64,000 bases of DNA, from assembly GCA_009869945.1 (NCBI GenBank), contig WIXG01000321.1, positions 1 through 64,000 of the forward strand, given 5' to 3'. Source of the DNA: Mesaphorura yosii (lineage: Eukaryota > Arthropoda > Collembola > Poduromorpha > Tullbergiidae). Made by a program: the position numbers and the translations under genes. Positions 37,701-51,777 of this stretch are shown one piece after another. Numbering within the stretch: the stretch's first letter is position 1; each line of letters begins with the position of its first letter. The notes beneath the pieces are model-generated. The model saw nothing but the letters and a program-made list of their open reading frames with translations. It was not told where the DNA came from and did not search any database.

Positions 37701-40263
37701 TCACTGAGATTTGAATGGTGAGTGTCAAGAGCAATCGGGCAATGTGGCAATATGGCCTGGCTGCTCCGTCGCTTTGCATTTCACCGCAAATTGGTTGCAT
37801 TCATTCATTGCATTTTGGCAAGACGCCCTGGAATTTAAATTATTCGGCTCGGCTGTCCAGAGGAAGAAGAGACGGACTGAAGAGTGGGTGAGACGTGAGA
37901 TTGATGCGTGTGATGCTGGCCGTATCCTGTTTCTCTTCCTCCCGCAGCGGGGCAGTGAGGAGAATGCAAGTGTGGGTGCAAAGAATAATAAACAAGTGCA
38001 GTAGGCAAAATATTTGGACGAGCAGTTCATGAATGACATCACAAACTGCAGCATTTGGAACAGACGAGACTCGTCCGTGCCTGCCCACAATTTTCTTATC
38101 AAACCCAAATTCGTGCTAAATGCAAAGTCAACACGAGTTGGCTTTTATGATTTTACGCGCTTACGCTAATTGAATGCGTATTTTTGTGCGCACATGAAAT
38201 CACGCGTCGTTTATAAATTAATCGCGTCCTTGAAAACGTTTCAGTGTGCCAGAGTGCCAGACTGCGTTTTCGTTGGCCCGAATTCACTCCTCCGATTTAA
38301 ATCACGGGTTTCTGGGTCCCACATACGAAATGCTACAGGGAAGCTTGCGCGAAATGTGAAGGAAGTTGTTGGCTTCCGATTTTGGGTGTGGACACATTTC
38401 ACATTCATAATTTGTATGCAAAAGGGCGCAGTTCAAGAACGAAGCTTAATTGATTCCTGAACCGTGCGTCTGGCTTCTTCAAACACAATGCCACAGGCTA
38501 CAGAGCGTGCATTTCTAAAGTAACAATTAACTGGACAACACCCTCCGTCCCTCAACCGCAACCGCCGTGCGTTCGAAACTGTGTGTCCAGCTGAAATTCA
38601 TTTGAATGGAGGGTGTAAATGGAAATTGATGGATGTCAACGTCAGTCTCAATGAAGATGAAGTCCGTGCTGGTTCACCTTAACCAGTTAAGTGCCCGCAA
38701 TTACAGTAATTGCTTCTCACTACTTGCACAGGCCAGTTCAATCTTCATAACAAGTCACACGTGATTGGTGGACTCAAGAATTCACAATTCACAAATCACA
38801 AATTTGACGCTTCAAACGAACTTAACGAACCATTAAAAATAGCATAGCCGCCGACATCCTTCACGTTCACAGGCATCGCGTGTTTATGCTTAGAGTCTTC
38901 CGAGATGCAGCATTCTTCTTGAGCGCGAGCACTCGGACTCGCACTTGGGCTCCTGGCGCCGCCAATAATCTCTTGTGATTAGTGTCGGACTTTTTGAGTG
39001 CATTCCAGAGCAGTGAGACAATCACGGCTCACGAGGTCGGTCACTCATTGTGGAGGATTCCAGCGTTTGTGCCTGCCTTAATTAGACTGCTTGCTTAACC
39101 TTTGTCCTTTCTGAGACGAAGATTAGTGACTCGCTTTACCCCATGACTAGTTTTTTTGCTACGCTGCTGCGGCTGCATCCGTGAATCGAACGAATTCTGC
39201 TCCTGCCCCGTCCGTCCCGTATTTGGACATAATGAGTTGCTCCATCGTCAACATCCGCTAAAAACAACATCAACTCATCGTAAAATCGCAGCAATTCATT
39301 CCTCCCTCTGTCGCGTACGCACTCTTTAATGACTTTACTCTTGAACAACACAAAAAGTGAGTGTAAATAAATCAAACCCATAAAATTACATACAATTTAT
39401 CTGTAATTTGGTTCGAGATCATCATCGCTGCATCGCATCTGAAATGTGCAATGTGCAATCTGCGTTGCGCGTTGTAATTCAAGTCGTCTTTTGTTCCTCC
39501 CAACAAGAATGCATGCTCGAACGCCACTTCAGCATGAACTCTCGAGTGCAGCGATGCTCTCTTCTGCCTGCCTGACTGCCTGTCTGTTACTTGTTGGCAT
39601 TCGGTATTAAGTTATTGAATACGAAATTAGACAAGCTTTTCGAACAGTCAAAACACACTTGGTAAATGTGAGCTCAAGTTTCGTCCATGCAATTCACAAT
39701 TACGACTACGATTTTCAATGCATTGCAATGCAATTCGTCTCACTTTGCCTTTGCAGCCGCAAACTTCGTTCAACTCCGCTTTACGGTTTCACAGACAAAA
39801 GAGTCGATTTCAGAGATTCAAATGCAAATGCGAACGCTTTCCTGCAAGCATAGCAGACAAATCAATCATGACGCATAAGGAGAACGCACACAAGCACTTT
39901 GTGCGTGTTATTCAGCGTGTATTCGTTTGTGCGTAGAGATCTGAATAAATCAGAGTGCGGAAGACGCTTCATAAACTCAAGAAGTTGATCGAACTGCGAG
40001 ATGCTTCACGCTGTGGTTGTGATGCCGAATCGTGATCAAATGCAAATCGTGCGTGCGCGATTGCCTTGCCAAGCTCGCATCTGATTTAAATTGAATCAAT
40101 TATTCACGAGGACACCTTCCAATCAGGAAAGAATCGCGTGGCGTGGCGTACCTTTCGCATGCGCCTGCGTCGTCGATTCTTGCGTCTGCGTCGCTGTCCT
40201 TATTTGACCAGCGCAGACGAGCAGCGTGAAAAAGGGCACAAATAAATTGGAAATTAATTCCAT
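34779..40263 (-). CDS. CRIM1: CRIM1-like type I membrane protein (VWC/antistasin part)
   Basis: Vertebrate CRIM1 is a transmembrane protein that binds BMPs through VWC domains and restrains their processing and delivery. Exons: 40263-40152, 36977-36771, 36693-36514, 36434-36060, 35960-35653, 35416-35284, 35206-34779; phases agree and give 580 aa. Exon 1 encodes a signal peptide (MELISNLFVPFFTLLVCAG) and a Thr/Gln-rich spacer. Then VWC1 (about 38-105), VWC2 (107-166), two antistasin-like repeats (about 172-230), VWC3 (to about 290), VWC4 and VWC5 (292-438), each VWC ending in a CCPxC or CCxTC motif. One membrane helix follows (about 471-491, CIILTVTLLVLAIAASLYV), then a stop-transfer RYRLRRKHQRR and a cytoplasmic tail of nearly 90 residues with PPTPPVTP and Tyr-rich stretches. 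Human CRIM1 has six VWC and four antistasin repeats, and begins with an IGFBP domain that is absent here. The VWC2 exon ends in a GC donor. Confidence 0.88.
36978..40151 (-). other. CRIM1-like membrane gene intron 1 (3,174 nt)
   Basis: Separates the signal-peptide exon (donor AAAG then GTACGC) from VWC1 (acceptor CTATTTAG before AA TCC GAA), phase 1. I searched it on the minus strand for an IGFBP or extra cysteine-repeat exon and saw none. Confidence 0.75.
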
Positions 40264-41052
40264 TTTGGTGATTTCTCTTCTGTGGCTTGTGGCCCGCTTG
40301 GCTTCGGCTCGACTGATTCAATTAGACAATGCTGCACGGACATGAGGACGACAGTCACTTGTGGCTCGGGCTGTTGTTATTTTTGATAAATGATGTTGAT
40401 TGGACGGGACAAACAGGCCAAATCACTTTCCATAAATCATCTCACACAAGGACACATGAAAAGAACAAAACACAGCGCAGTTCCCAGTTCGCAGTGAGTC
40501 AATTCTTCGTTTTGGGAGCTGTGCTCGAGAATGTCATGAAAGGGCAGGCAGGCAGGGAATTTCACCAGTGACAAAAAGTGTTGGCGGAGACTTTCTTTTG
40601 CGTTTTACCGTCTCCGTCCGACTCCGACTTCTTTTTGTGCAAATGTCAAAACCAGACGCACCAGCGAGGCGACGCGACACACAACGCACTTGTTCACCGT
40701 TTCTTAAGCCCGTCGTCTTTCTCCTGCGTCTGTCGCGAATCGGACAGTGTAGAAGTCTCAAGTGGGACAGCCACGCACGCTGCACCCGAAAAGAGTCCAC
40801 CCGTCTTCACATTCTCAAAGATGAGCGCACGCTCATAAACTGCTTCGCATTGAAAAAATCCAAGTGACAAACGAATGATGCTGTCGGGTAGCGTCGTGTG
40901 TTATTGATTTCTCGCTTATCTTATCACTTCACCAAAACACTAAAACACTGACGATATCGATTCGTAATTGGAGCTGCACGCTGCTGCTGCTGGGCGTACG
41001 TCTCGTTGTCTCGTTGGCTTTGCACTCCGACCACAATCGAACAGACGCCAAG

Positions 41053-41060
41053 TATTTATA
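41053..41060 (-). promoter_or_regulatory. Candidate TATA box for the CRIM1-like membrane gene
   Basis: On the minus strand GCGTATAAATACTTGG contains a full TATAAATA, about 790 nt upstream of the signal-peptide ATG at 40263. Transcription starting about 30 nt downstream would give a leader of roughly 760 nt. Position and match are the only evidence. Confidence 0.3.
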
Positions 41061-44000
41061 CGCGTAATGATTTTATGACGATTTGTTCGCTGCGCTGGTT
41101 GCGTTGCTCGATCGCTCACAATGTCTCCTTTCGATTGCACTTGCCTTCTGTTCTCGCGATTAGTTTTATGATCGCTAACATTCTTCGCTCAACTCTTTCT
41201 TTCTACACACACGACTCTTCATCTTTTGATCCATTGTGTGCACTCGTATTGTGAATTTATTGGGATCTCTCCTCTCCTATTAGCACTTGGCCTGGCCACA
41301 GGCAGCCTTCTTCACTGTCGCTGCTTCCACATTCGTTGCACTGCACTTGCTGTTTGCTCACGAGCTAAGCAACTCGTCCGCACTCACGACGACACACGAA
41401 TGCACATTCTCAATTGCTTTTGCTATTCTTGGCGCATTAATGAACTCAATCGAAGCACAACACGACGACCCGCAAACGGCAAATTACTGTGCGAGATGCG
41501 TGGAGGGGATTTACGATCTTTTAATTACGCATTAATGTTCAATTACTTACTAACACACGCACGCACGATTTACAAAACAAACATGCGCCAGGAGCGCAGA
41601 ACCGTGGCCTCACTGAGTTATGAGAACGCATGCTGCGATCGCGACCGTAATGCAAATGTTAATGAGGGCTAATGTGCTCTGCTACGCCACGAGCAGATCG
41701 ATACAATGATGCATAATGGGCCCATAAATCCTCGCTGACTTCATCCCGCTACGCCTCATTGCTCATTGAGCCGCGCGACTCAGATTAGATTACGCAACAG
41801 AGCACAATTGACAATTGAGCGCATTAACGCATTACGCGTCTCGTCGTCGTCGTGCGTTTGTGTCACGTCGTCAGGTGAGAAATGCTGCGACGCAAAGATC
41901 GAAACCAGTTCAGCAAGCAGCCAGCTGCACATGAAAAAGAACTGGGCAGAGAACGACCGCATTCGTTCATCGTTTGTGTCCTCCAAACTCAAATGATCAC
42001 ATTTTTTGTCACTTTATGACTGCCACATTCACGCCATTTCGGCAGTCCATAACTTTTCGCATTTAAAGGATCGTAAAACTGAGTTGGAATGTGGCAGGTT
42101 GAGAGAAGTGCGAATAAACATTTGGACACGTTCCCGGTCATTACGAGCTCAGGCTCAAGCTCATGCTCTTTGCATTCCACAATTATTTATTGTGACCACC
42201 GTGGCTCTTGAATCCCACACTCAATAAAAACCAAATAAATTACGCCAAGATCAGCTGCCATAAAGCAGAGACAAAGTCCGTGTGTCCGTGTGTTGTGCAT
42301 AATTCATTACGACCTCATTATGCACTCAAATAAATTGCTCATAAAATTATTGTTGAAGCTTTCAAATTCATCATCTCCAGCAGAACTCTCTCGCGTCTCG
42401 CGTCTTGCCTCCTTGCTGACTGAGAGTCATCTGTCATGTTTCGTCAGACGACGCGTAAATCGCGAATGTTTATTACGCTCGCGTTTGGTTCTGGCAAGCG
42501 CGACTAGTAAACGAGGAAAATGTGCTGCCTGCTCGTAACCTTGTTTCTTTCTGGTTTGATGCCATCATGCCATCGAGCAGAAGCAGAAACAGTCGTCATT
42601 GCTTCTGCTCCAAGACGTGAATGACACCACATTGCCATTTGCCATCTCCTTCGGCGTTGTTTACTCTTAAACTTTTTACGACCACTCGCCAAAATCAGCG
42701 TCTTCGCATTCGCATTCCGTGTCAGTAAAGACATGAAACCCCAAAATTATGCGAAGATCAACTCAAATTTGCACAGGGCGAAGGCAAGTCGAGATGACTC
42801 GTCGCCGGATGACAAACAGCAGAATCACAGCAGCAGCGTTTACACAATGCGAACAGCTCCAGCAAAGTTAATCACTGCGTAAAGTTATTTTTACAAAGTC
42901 ATTCAGGACGTCTTGAAGTCTTTCAAGTTTACAATGTAAATTCTACGCACCAAAGAAATAGCAATTCAAGCATTCACGACGAGGGAGATTGAAAGCCTGA
43001 ATTTTTGATGGACGAGCACCCTGTCATTTGCCATTGCTCCATTTTGCTCAAGCACCTCATCTGCCATGAGCAAATTTTATTGCATTTGCATAAACCAACA
43101 CTACAAATGGCACATCGTAAAATACGCAATACCCAGAGTCGAATACACAAACATTTACAACGTGCTGCTGTCAAACAATGGCCTTTTATGAGTTCCGATT
43201 GTGCTTGCCTTTCGATGCCTCAGCGGAATTGAAATTTATGTCTGGCCCGAATCCTTTCGGGTGTTCCATTAGCAAAGTAGACCTTCGCATTCGCCGCGCA
43301 TGCACGCGGTACAAAAATGCTATTTTAATTTAAGCGCATAATTTCATTTAAGCACATTTATCCAATTTCGATTCAAATTGACTTGGCTTACAAGCACGAC
43401 ATGAAAAATTACATTTGCTATGAGCTCCGACATTAAAAGCTTACGAGCACAGCGACATTTTTCTACAGAGTCGGTCGGTTTATTTGGGCTCGTTAAGAAT
43501 TTGAGCATTTTTCCGAAATGCGTGCTTACAGAAACGAGGTTTCGCGTGGAGACACAAACGACAAACATGAAACGACTTTCTTCTGAGTACGATGAGCCTG
43601 GAAATTGGTGGCCTGCCTGCTCGGATGCTGAGCTCATGAAAGATGAAATGCAGCGCGTCCGTTTCCATTTCTTTGAAATTAGTCCCCGTGGACTCTTTCG
43701 CACGGCAGCGCAGACCGGAGGAGACGAAGTTGTTCCATCTTTTAGAACAACATAATGACATGGCATTAAACTCGGACGGCAGACTGAGGGAAGCCCATTC
43801 AAGATGAAGGAGCAAGCTGTCAAATTCCTGCGATTCGAGATTCGCCTTTGCGTGGTGACCCACTAAACGACTAAATTCGCATTTCTACATCTCGCCATCA
43901 CTGCACTTGCTCCATTGGCTTCATTTGTAAGGGACTCGGACGTCTGCTCTTTTTGCCCTGCTGTTGCTTTGCTGGTGCTCTGGCTTGGCCTGTTACGCGC

Positions 44001-47000
44001 AACAAATTGCTAAGTAATCCTGCAACACATGTCCACCCTCAACTTTAAACGAAGCAGCACTCACTGATGAATGCCATTAACCAAAGCGGCAAGAATAACA
44101 ACGAAACTTTACAAAAAGCTCGTTGCTGTGCTGTGCTTGCGTATGCAAATTGCTGGGCCGTAATCTTTGGATTTAAAGTTTGCACCCGATAAATGCTTTT
44201 TGAAGTCTAACTTGCGCTGAACTCCTTCGAACGATTCGAGTAGGGGCAGCAGACAGCGCGCTGACAGCGGGCTCCGCTCGCGAGTGCAGCAGACTAAAAC
44301 TTTGGAGTTTGGCTGCGAACAAGAATTTAATTGAATCAGACTTCATGCTACCAGGCCAGGCCAAGCCGTAGGAAGCCATTTCGACATCATTTATCATCTC
44401 GCTCCTCAACCATTACTCAACTTCCAATGCGAAACTTATCATTCATTACTTCGAGCGAAAAGCGGATTGGACAGGCTGTGGAAAGATCGAAACGAGTTTG
44501 CATGAAGCCCATAATCATTGGAACTAAATAATCAGACCGACTTCTCAAGCGTGAACAACGTAGATTTGGTGATTGGACGAAATTGGAAGAGATTTTAAGC
44601 GTGAGTTCACTCCAATTTGACACTTGGACTCGTTCTCCAGCGAAAATCGAGCAAACTTTTGAAGATACGATGGCATAAACACAAATTCGCAGTCGCTTGC
44701 ATTGCTTTCTCCCAGCATGCGCACGTTTCTGAAAGGTGACTCCTTGCAAATGACAGAAATAATTCTCGCGTTATTATTTCCGTTTCGCAGAGCAGAGCAG
44801 ACACACAGAAACGTGGCGCACAATAACGAGATGAGAAATGAAAGCACTCAGACTCCTTATTGCACAAAATATCGCTGCGCTGCTTAAAATTTAACAACGG
44901 AAGAAACAAGTTTAAGAAAGTAGGACGCACACTTGACGTTCAGCTAACAGCCAATTCTAAATCCAACAAAAATGCTGCTTGCTGTCTTGCCGCGCGGGTG
45001 CAGGTTTTCTTGCTCCTCTTCGGTGCTGCATGGCTGATGGCATTACGGAAGGGTTACGGACGAAGATTAAGGAGCTCCCAGCAGAGACATCGCTCTAAGC
45101 CCTTCCCGTCGTTTTCATTTCAAATGGTCCAGAAAACAAATGCAGCAACATCCAACGACATCCGTGTAATACACATTACACTTGTGACTTGCACAACGTC
45201 CGTGGGACATCGACCGGAAGACATGCACGCATTAAGCATCGAGTTTATTGCACATTCCCTGCAATATTCATAACAATGATGACTCTTATTTCATTACGCA
45301 AGCAATTTGACTTTAGCTTTATCACTTGTATGCGTACGCGACTTGAACGAAGAATCCGACTACCTTGCTGCTTGTGCACTCTGAATTCGAAACTTCACAT
45401 GGAATCTAATATCTTGTAATTCGTGATCCCATTGAATTCCACGCCAAAATTTAATTTCTCTACTTTGGCACTTAAATCGGGATGTGGTCTCCGAACTTCT
45501 CCACTTCCCACTGCCGAAAGCGCTTTCTTAACTCGTTCAGTCACGGATTGATCCCAGAAATCGCGACGAACAATCCTGCGGCGGCGAGGCAGAAGTACGG
45601 TCTGGTCAAATCAGCAGTTTAAATTTAAGCGTCATTCCCACAATCAAGTCTGACGTATAATTGGAAGCCGAGAGGCCGACTCCCACGCAGAGCAAAGGCG
45701 CTTGAAACTTATTTTGTGAATTGAGTGTCGTCTGGGGACTCACTCACTCTAATCTTCAATACTTAACTTGTTGGAATTCCAAAGAAAAAGTGGAGAGACT
45801 TTTGTGGTGCGTGCAATCTCCGGCTGCTGCATAGAAATGCCTGCATTTTCTGAAATTAAGCGAAGGTGCACGAAGAGCGAAATAATGGAATCAAAGCTGT
45901 GCTGTGTGCATTTCATTGAGATAAAGGAATTTTTCATGGAGCCGTGCAAAGTGATCCCGAACCGAACATCGCTGTTCGCTGCTCCACGCCCAGAACACGG
46001 ACTAATGTCTTATTCATTTTTCTTCCGACCGAAACTTTTAAGAACTTGGAAACGAAGTAAGTAAGCCACGATAGTCTTCAATCTCGTTCGCTTCTCTGCT
46101 GTCTGTAAGTAGTGCACAGCGAGGAGTATTTATCCCACAGGAATTTCCAAACTAAAGCTCTATTTCACATTTTTACATCTCCACTGCAGCGTGCATGTTT
46201 CCCCATTTCACTTGATACGCTCCGTTCCCTCCACAGCGCCGTATTCATGAACCCAAATTCAGCGCGCAGCAAATTCTTTTGTCTCCACAAAAGTTTAAAC
46301 AACAAAGACCTCATTTCTGAAAAACAACGACGAAATCCAAGCCGAGCCAAGTTTTGTACCCGAAACTCCCGCTGATCCGATGAAGCTATCTCGCGCCTAA
46401 ATCATCTCAACAACTCAAAACGGCCGACTTTCGAGCTTCGATTTTGTGGGGAGATGCTTGATTTCTTAATCGATAATCACGCAAGCACCGACGCTTAAAA
46501 TGCATGAGAATATCTGCACGCAATTCGGGCTGTTCGTACGTGCGTGAAATTGAATTTGTGGAGTCGAGAACACGGCGGAGTTCTTCGCGCGCCCTGAATT
46601 GCAAAAAGTGGAGCATCCTCGCAACCAAAACGCAGATCGCAGAATTTTTATGTTGCAGTTCAAAATTCGATTTTGTTAAATTGTTTCCAGCGACAGTGGC
46701 AAGAATCTCAAAATCTCAATCCTGCCCTTCCGGCCTTGCCATGTTGTTGATTTTATTAAACCGAGGCTAATAAAAGTGGCAATAATTTAAGATGACTCTC
46801 ACTTGATTGAACTAATGAGCAACAAGGAAAGGCTGCGACAAACGCACTCACCTCGGCCCAAACGACAACCATGCAAGCCTTTCGTGTTCCGTTTCCTGCG
46901 CAATTTCTGAAATTGGCTAATTTTGAATAATATTGAACGAGACTTGCCGCAGAAGAGTACGACAAAATCAGACCAGCCAACGTTTTACGTGTGCACTTTC

Positions 47001-47518
47001 AACATGAAAACGACAAGTCGCCTTCCAACGACACGACGCAGATGCGAGTTTCCTTTCATAAGCGGCGCAAGTACGAGTACACAAACATAATTTTGTGGTT
47101 GTCTGTCGAGGCGTAAAAGGCAGGCAGCGCTGTTCACATGTGCAGAATATTTTCGCACTTGCCTCGCAGGGGAATAAATATTCCAGACCCATTCCGAGAG
47201 TCGACATATGTTCGACACTCACATGGCATTTGCACAATCACAAGAAATTGCAATAATATAAAGTAATGATATCATTTCGCACACCGCCCGCCCTCATTTT
47301 GAGTGTTCCACACGGAGCAGGTGAACAGCTGCCGCACTCACAACTCCGCAAACATGGCGAATGGCGGAGGCAGGCGAAAGCAAATGGAAGCCATTGACAG
47401 CACGGAAATGAAATACCGTCATTTTTCATGCTCCTTCGTGGCAGGGCAGGCAAGGTCGGTGGAAGGAGCGTCTCGGTGATAAATGAACTGGACTAATGCG
47501 GTGACGATATGAAGGGCA

Positions 47519-47534
47519 AGCAGGCAGGCAGGCA
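47519..47534. repeat. (GCAG)n-type short tandem repeat
   Basis: A run of GCAGGCAGGCAGGCAA. The same tetranucleotide, or its complement, recurs at 19459, 31842, 39569, 40543, 48348, 51122 and 53594. Confidence 0.75.
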
Positions 47535-48347
47535 AACATTCGTGTAATAATTACATTGTAATTATTTCCGCTTCACGTGAGAAAGCAACGAGAGCAACTA
47601 GCCTGGCTTTGCTCGGGAGAAAGTGCAAACTACAAAGTTTGTAATCTTCTGACTAAAGAGTAAATTGTTTTCCTGCTTGTCTACACATGGAAAGATAATT
47701 ATCGTGTCCCATGAGAGTCCTCCAGAACACTGAGTGTGTGCGCAGTGTGAGCGAGCTGAGTGAAATTCATTCTGCCAAGACTTAAGCCAGCCTAGCCAGC
47801 CTGCTTTGCGTGCTGTTCTTCCAACCTGCTGCAGTCGAGACTCAGCCCGATCAGAGTGCCCATTGCCGTTGCTGTTGCCTCGCTCTGGTTGCATTATGTT
47901 TAATGGCTGTGTAAATAGATAATAGAAATTCACATCTTAACTCACTTTCCAACCATTTCCGGCTTCTTGTCTTGCTTCGCAGCTCACCGCACAACCAAGC
48001 CGGACCAAGTCAGTTGGTCCGAACAAAGGTGAGTAGAGGCGAGGAGGAGAAAGGCAGCAACGGGTTAAAGTTCAGGTTGCCTTCGTGCAATATTAAACAA
48101 TTCGGTCTGGTTCACTTGCTCGGCTGCTTTCTCCACGGCTTTGTACACATGACACACTTCCACGACCCGTTTTCCCGTGCCGTACTTCGTCCTGTTTCAC
48201 GCAGTCGCTGAGCATGCCATTGAATTTTAATGAAAAAATGAAGAATAGAATTTTGTTGATCTTCCGACATGATTGTTATTGTGCTTTGAGGTCTCTCTCA
48301 GCAAACACAAAGCCCGACTCCCTTAAATTAATTCCTGCACAAGAGTC

Positions 48348-48363
48348 CCTGCCTGCCTGCCTG
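48348..48363. repeat. (CCTG)4 short tandem repeat
   Basis: Four CCTG units, the complementary form of the GCAG runs seen elsewhere in the window. Confidence 0.75.
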
Positions 48364-51300
48364 CTCTACTCGAACTGTTTCAAAATTCAAAGGTTTTAGA
48401 ACAATATTTTTCGATCATAACGAAAACAAAACAAGCCCAATGACGATAATACGCCTTTCAATCAAAATGATACGAAAATATTTTTCCTTCTTCCGAGAAA
48501 ACAGGAATTTGATATTAAAAATTCACCCAGACAAAAACGGTAGCAACCTGAAAGTGACAGGCTACAACTTTGACGTTCTTAAGTCGATAGTTCCATGGAA
48601 AATTTTTTCACGAAGGCTGGGAGACTGCTTTTGCCTCTTCTGCAGGACTCAATTCGACCTTTTATCTCATTTGGTATTTGTCCGCAGTCTGTTGCACAGG
48701 TGGACCTTCAATTGCAAAGACCCTGGAGCGATCCTGCAACAGTGCAGCAGCAGTTTTGCTAAGTTCTTGAGAGAATGTTGAATTTGTGTAGAACAAGTTT
48801 TGAGACTTGCTAACCGATTCATTCAATTCAGAGGCCCGAATCTTGCTCGGTTGCTCTCCTCTTCGGCCGCCCTTGCGAATGGAAACGTTTTTCTCTCTTC
48901 AAAGAAAACTTGCAACAAAAGAAGTCGTGCTCTGCCTGCTCTGAATTCAAACGGCTCCTCGCATCCTGCTTGCACTGCTGGCTGCCCTTTGGCTCTTGAT
49001 CTCTCAGCCCAGCTCAAGACTTCATATTTCATTCTTTCGGCGAAGTGATTCGGGTCAAAGATTAATAAAAAGAAGTTTCAGCTCAGAAATCATTTTCTCC
49101 ATTATAATTTCTGTTTGATGATTCCCGGAGAAGTTCGACCAAGCGAACGACTGCGGGAAGCAACCTCATTTCGCCAAATCTGTAAATTGTGATCACTTCA
49201 GCCATTTTGGCCCATAAACTCTGCGCGCACGTGAATTTATTCTTGGGACATGCAAAGCAGGCAATAAATTCGATTTTTGGCTGTGAACATGAGCAGGTAA
49301 AGTAAATAAATTGAGAGGAAGGAGAAATACAATTTGATATCTCGAGGGACGTGACTCCGCCGAGACTTCAGACGCAGGCAACATTCGCCTGGACCATTCA
49401 CGTGTTTGTGTGCCAAAGCTTATTTTTTGAATTAAAGTTTCAAGTGGGAGAAAACTGCAGGAAGAAGAGAAAATTCGTTTTTGATAAGAAAAGTGAACAC
49501 ACAACCAACAACTTTCTCAGAATTTCAAGATAAAGTCGTTTGCGCGTTGCTATTCGGGGAAGATGCTCCTCTTGCGCAATGCGAGGCTCGTGTTTGCAGA
49601 TTCAAACACCATTTCTGCAATTTTATTTCGCACACGGCCCGGAGAGTCTCCCGTCACTTTGTTGCGCCTTTCGCGAAACTCACCTGTCTTCTTGCCTACT
49701 TTGGCTGCAAACGCGCACATGAATGTGAACGACCCAATTTAACATTCGTCATCGTCCATCCTGCACAGTTTCATCGTTCGAGGTGTTTGTGAGAAGGTAA
49801 TGGAGCAAAACGAGTGTCCACCTGAGGCTTGGCTTCACCTCTTTCCCACTCACGCTCACGTCGTCAATCGGGCCATTTGCCATTCCATCACTTTCGGGGG
49901 TTAAGTGATTTCCTGTGTGTGGTGCACGGCGTCTAAAATTAATTTACCACACGGACACGGTTCAGCGGACTCAAATATTGAATTTGAGGGAATGTGCCGC
50001 ATAGTTTGCCCAACCCAGTCAAAAAGCCACAAACGGCCAACACTCGCACGCACACAACTTCTTGCATTAAACCGAAATGCATGAGCTTCCTGTTCCGTTG
50101 TGCTGCGCACTTTGTCATGTGAGTGTGTGGAGTCATGAAATTAATTATTTAATTAAATTTCCCGTGTATTATCATAAACACGGTCTCGCAGCGCCTGGAA
50201 TGCTGCAGGCTGTAGGATGCTTCGAGTCCCAAAGTAGCGTGATTCCTAAGAACCGGTGGTTCCCATGTGGTTTGGAAGCATGTTCTCGCAGTAATTTGAT
50301 TCGAGAAGGCAATAGGCTCAATTTCTCATCCACTCTTGGAATTCTAATTAAACATGTGGAACCTTTGCTGCGTGTTTTCGGTCACCAAACCTCAGTGCCT
50401 AATCAGTTTAACTGCGCAAGTCACAAATTGCAGTAAAACACTGGCAGAATCCTTTTAAGTCCGTGTAGCTCTTCTTAGAAAGCAATTAATGCAAAGGTTT
50501 GCACGATTTATGCTGCAAATAATTGAGGACGAAATGGCAAATGAAACTTTAAACGACGGCATTTCGCTGTCTAATCCCTAACGAGACTTTAAACTGTTAC
50601 GTTTTAATTGTCGTCATAACCGTTTCAGAAATTCTGATGTGCAGCATCGGCCAATGGCGAGTCAGCATCTGCTGTTCTGAAACTCGGCGAGTGTGGCAAA
50701 CGAGTAGAGTAAATGAAAACCAGAACGCAAGTGTCATACCTTCGACTTGTGCAAATACTCTGAAAGTTTTGTTTTACGGATTAATTTCTATGCAGATTAT
50801 TAACTGAAATATTTCTCTCTGAAATGCGACCACGCGTGATGACGATCCTCTCACCAAACTTGCCAAGCAAAAATATTCGCTCGAGAGAGAGGTTCATTCC
50901 ACAAGAAATGTTGCGAGCCATGCATCCAAGCAGAGTTGTAGAAAACTTGCCTTAATTGTAATTCCACAAAGTCTCTCAAATTGGACAACTTTTGTGCGTG
51001 TTCTCTGCACTGCTTCTTCTTCTGTCCTTTTTTAATTTAGCGCGGTGCGGTGCGGAGCAGAGAAACTGAAACATCAAACACGTAGGCTGGCTGGGCTTGT
51101 CATGTCGGAGGGCAAGAAGAAGGCAGGCAGGCACGTGCTCGAGAAAATTAAGACGGGAGAGTTTGAAATATTATTTGAGTAAGAGATATCGCATTTGATT
51201 TAGAAATCCAAACTGACTGGGAAACTGGCTGAAATATTGCAGAGATGTAAATTATGCGTGCGTAAATTGCATATTTTACAAGACGAAACAGAAATTCAAA

Positions 51301-51757
51301 TGGGGCCTAATTAAGTTCATCTGTATTCCCAAGAACATTCCCAAAGCCAGAATTTTGAGCATTTCACTTAGAAATGCTCAGCCAACCAAATTCAGCCTTC
51401 AGCTCGACTTGCAAGGAAGAATATTAAGCACAAGCTAGTTTCTTTGATTCATCATCATCTCTAGTCGGCTTGTCTGCGAGGAAGATTTATGATTAACGTG
51501 ATAGTGTCAACATTTCAGTCGGAGATTTGAAGTTAAAGTCTGGAGAGTTGGACGAATGAAATTAATTGCAAGGCAATGCCGTTACTGACTGACTGAGTGG
51601 AGTAATTTAAAATAAGCGATACTGACAACAATCGTGTGACAACGACACGACAATAAATGCTTCAGTCTGCAGTCTGCATTTTTTCAAGGCATATTTTGCG
51701 TGTACGTCCATTACACTCGTATAACTGCGCTCCGTTAACCAGAGCGAGTGGAATTGG

Positions 51758-51777
51758 GCGCGCGCGCGAGAGAGAGA
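51758..51777. repeat. (GC)5(GA)4 compound dinucleotide repeat
   Basis: GCGCGCGCGC runs directly into GAGAGAGA in non-coding DNA about 1.1 kb upstream of the plus-strand CRIM1-like gene. GA tracts can bind GAGA-type factors in arthropods, but nothing else supports that here. Confidence 0.7.

Noticed and set aside
37001-40151. A hidden IGFBP or extra repeat exon linking the CRIM1-like membrane gene to a full CRIM1
   Set aside because: No cysteine-rich minus-strand exon is visible. The signal-peptide exon at 40152-40263 joins VWC1 directly in the correct phase.
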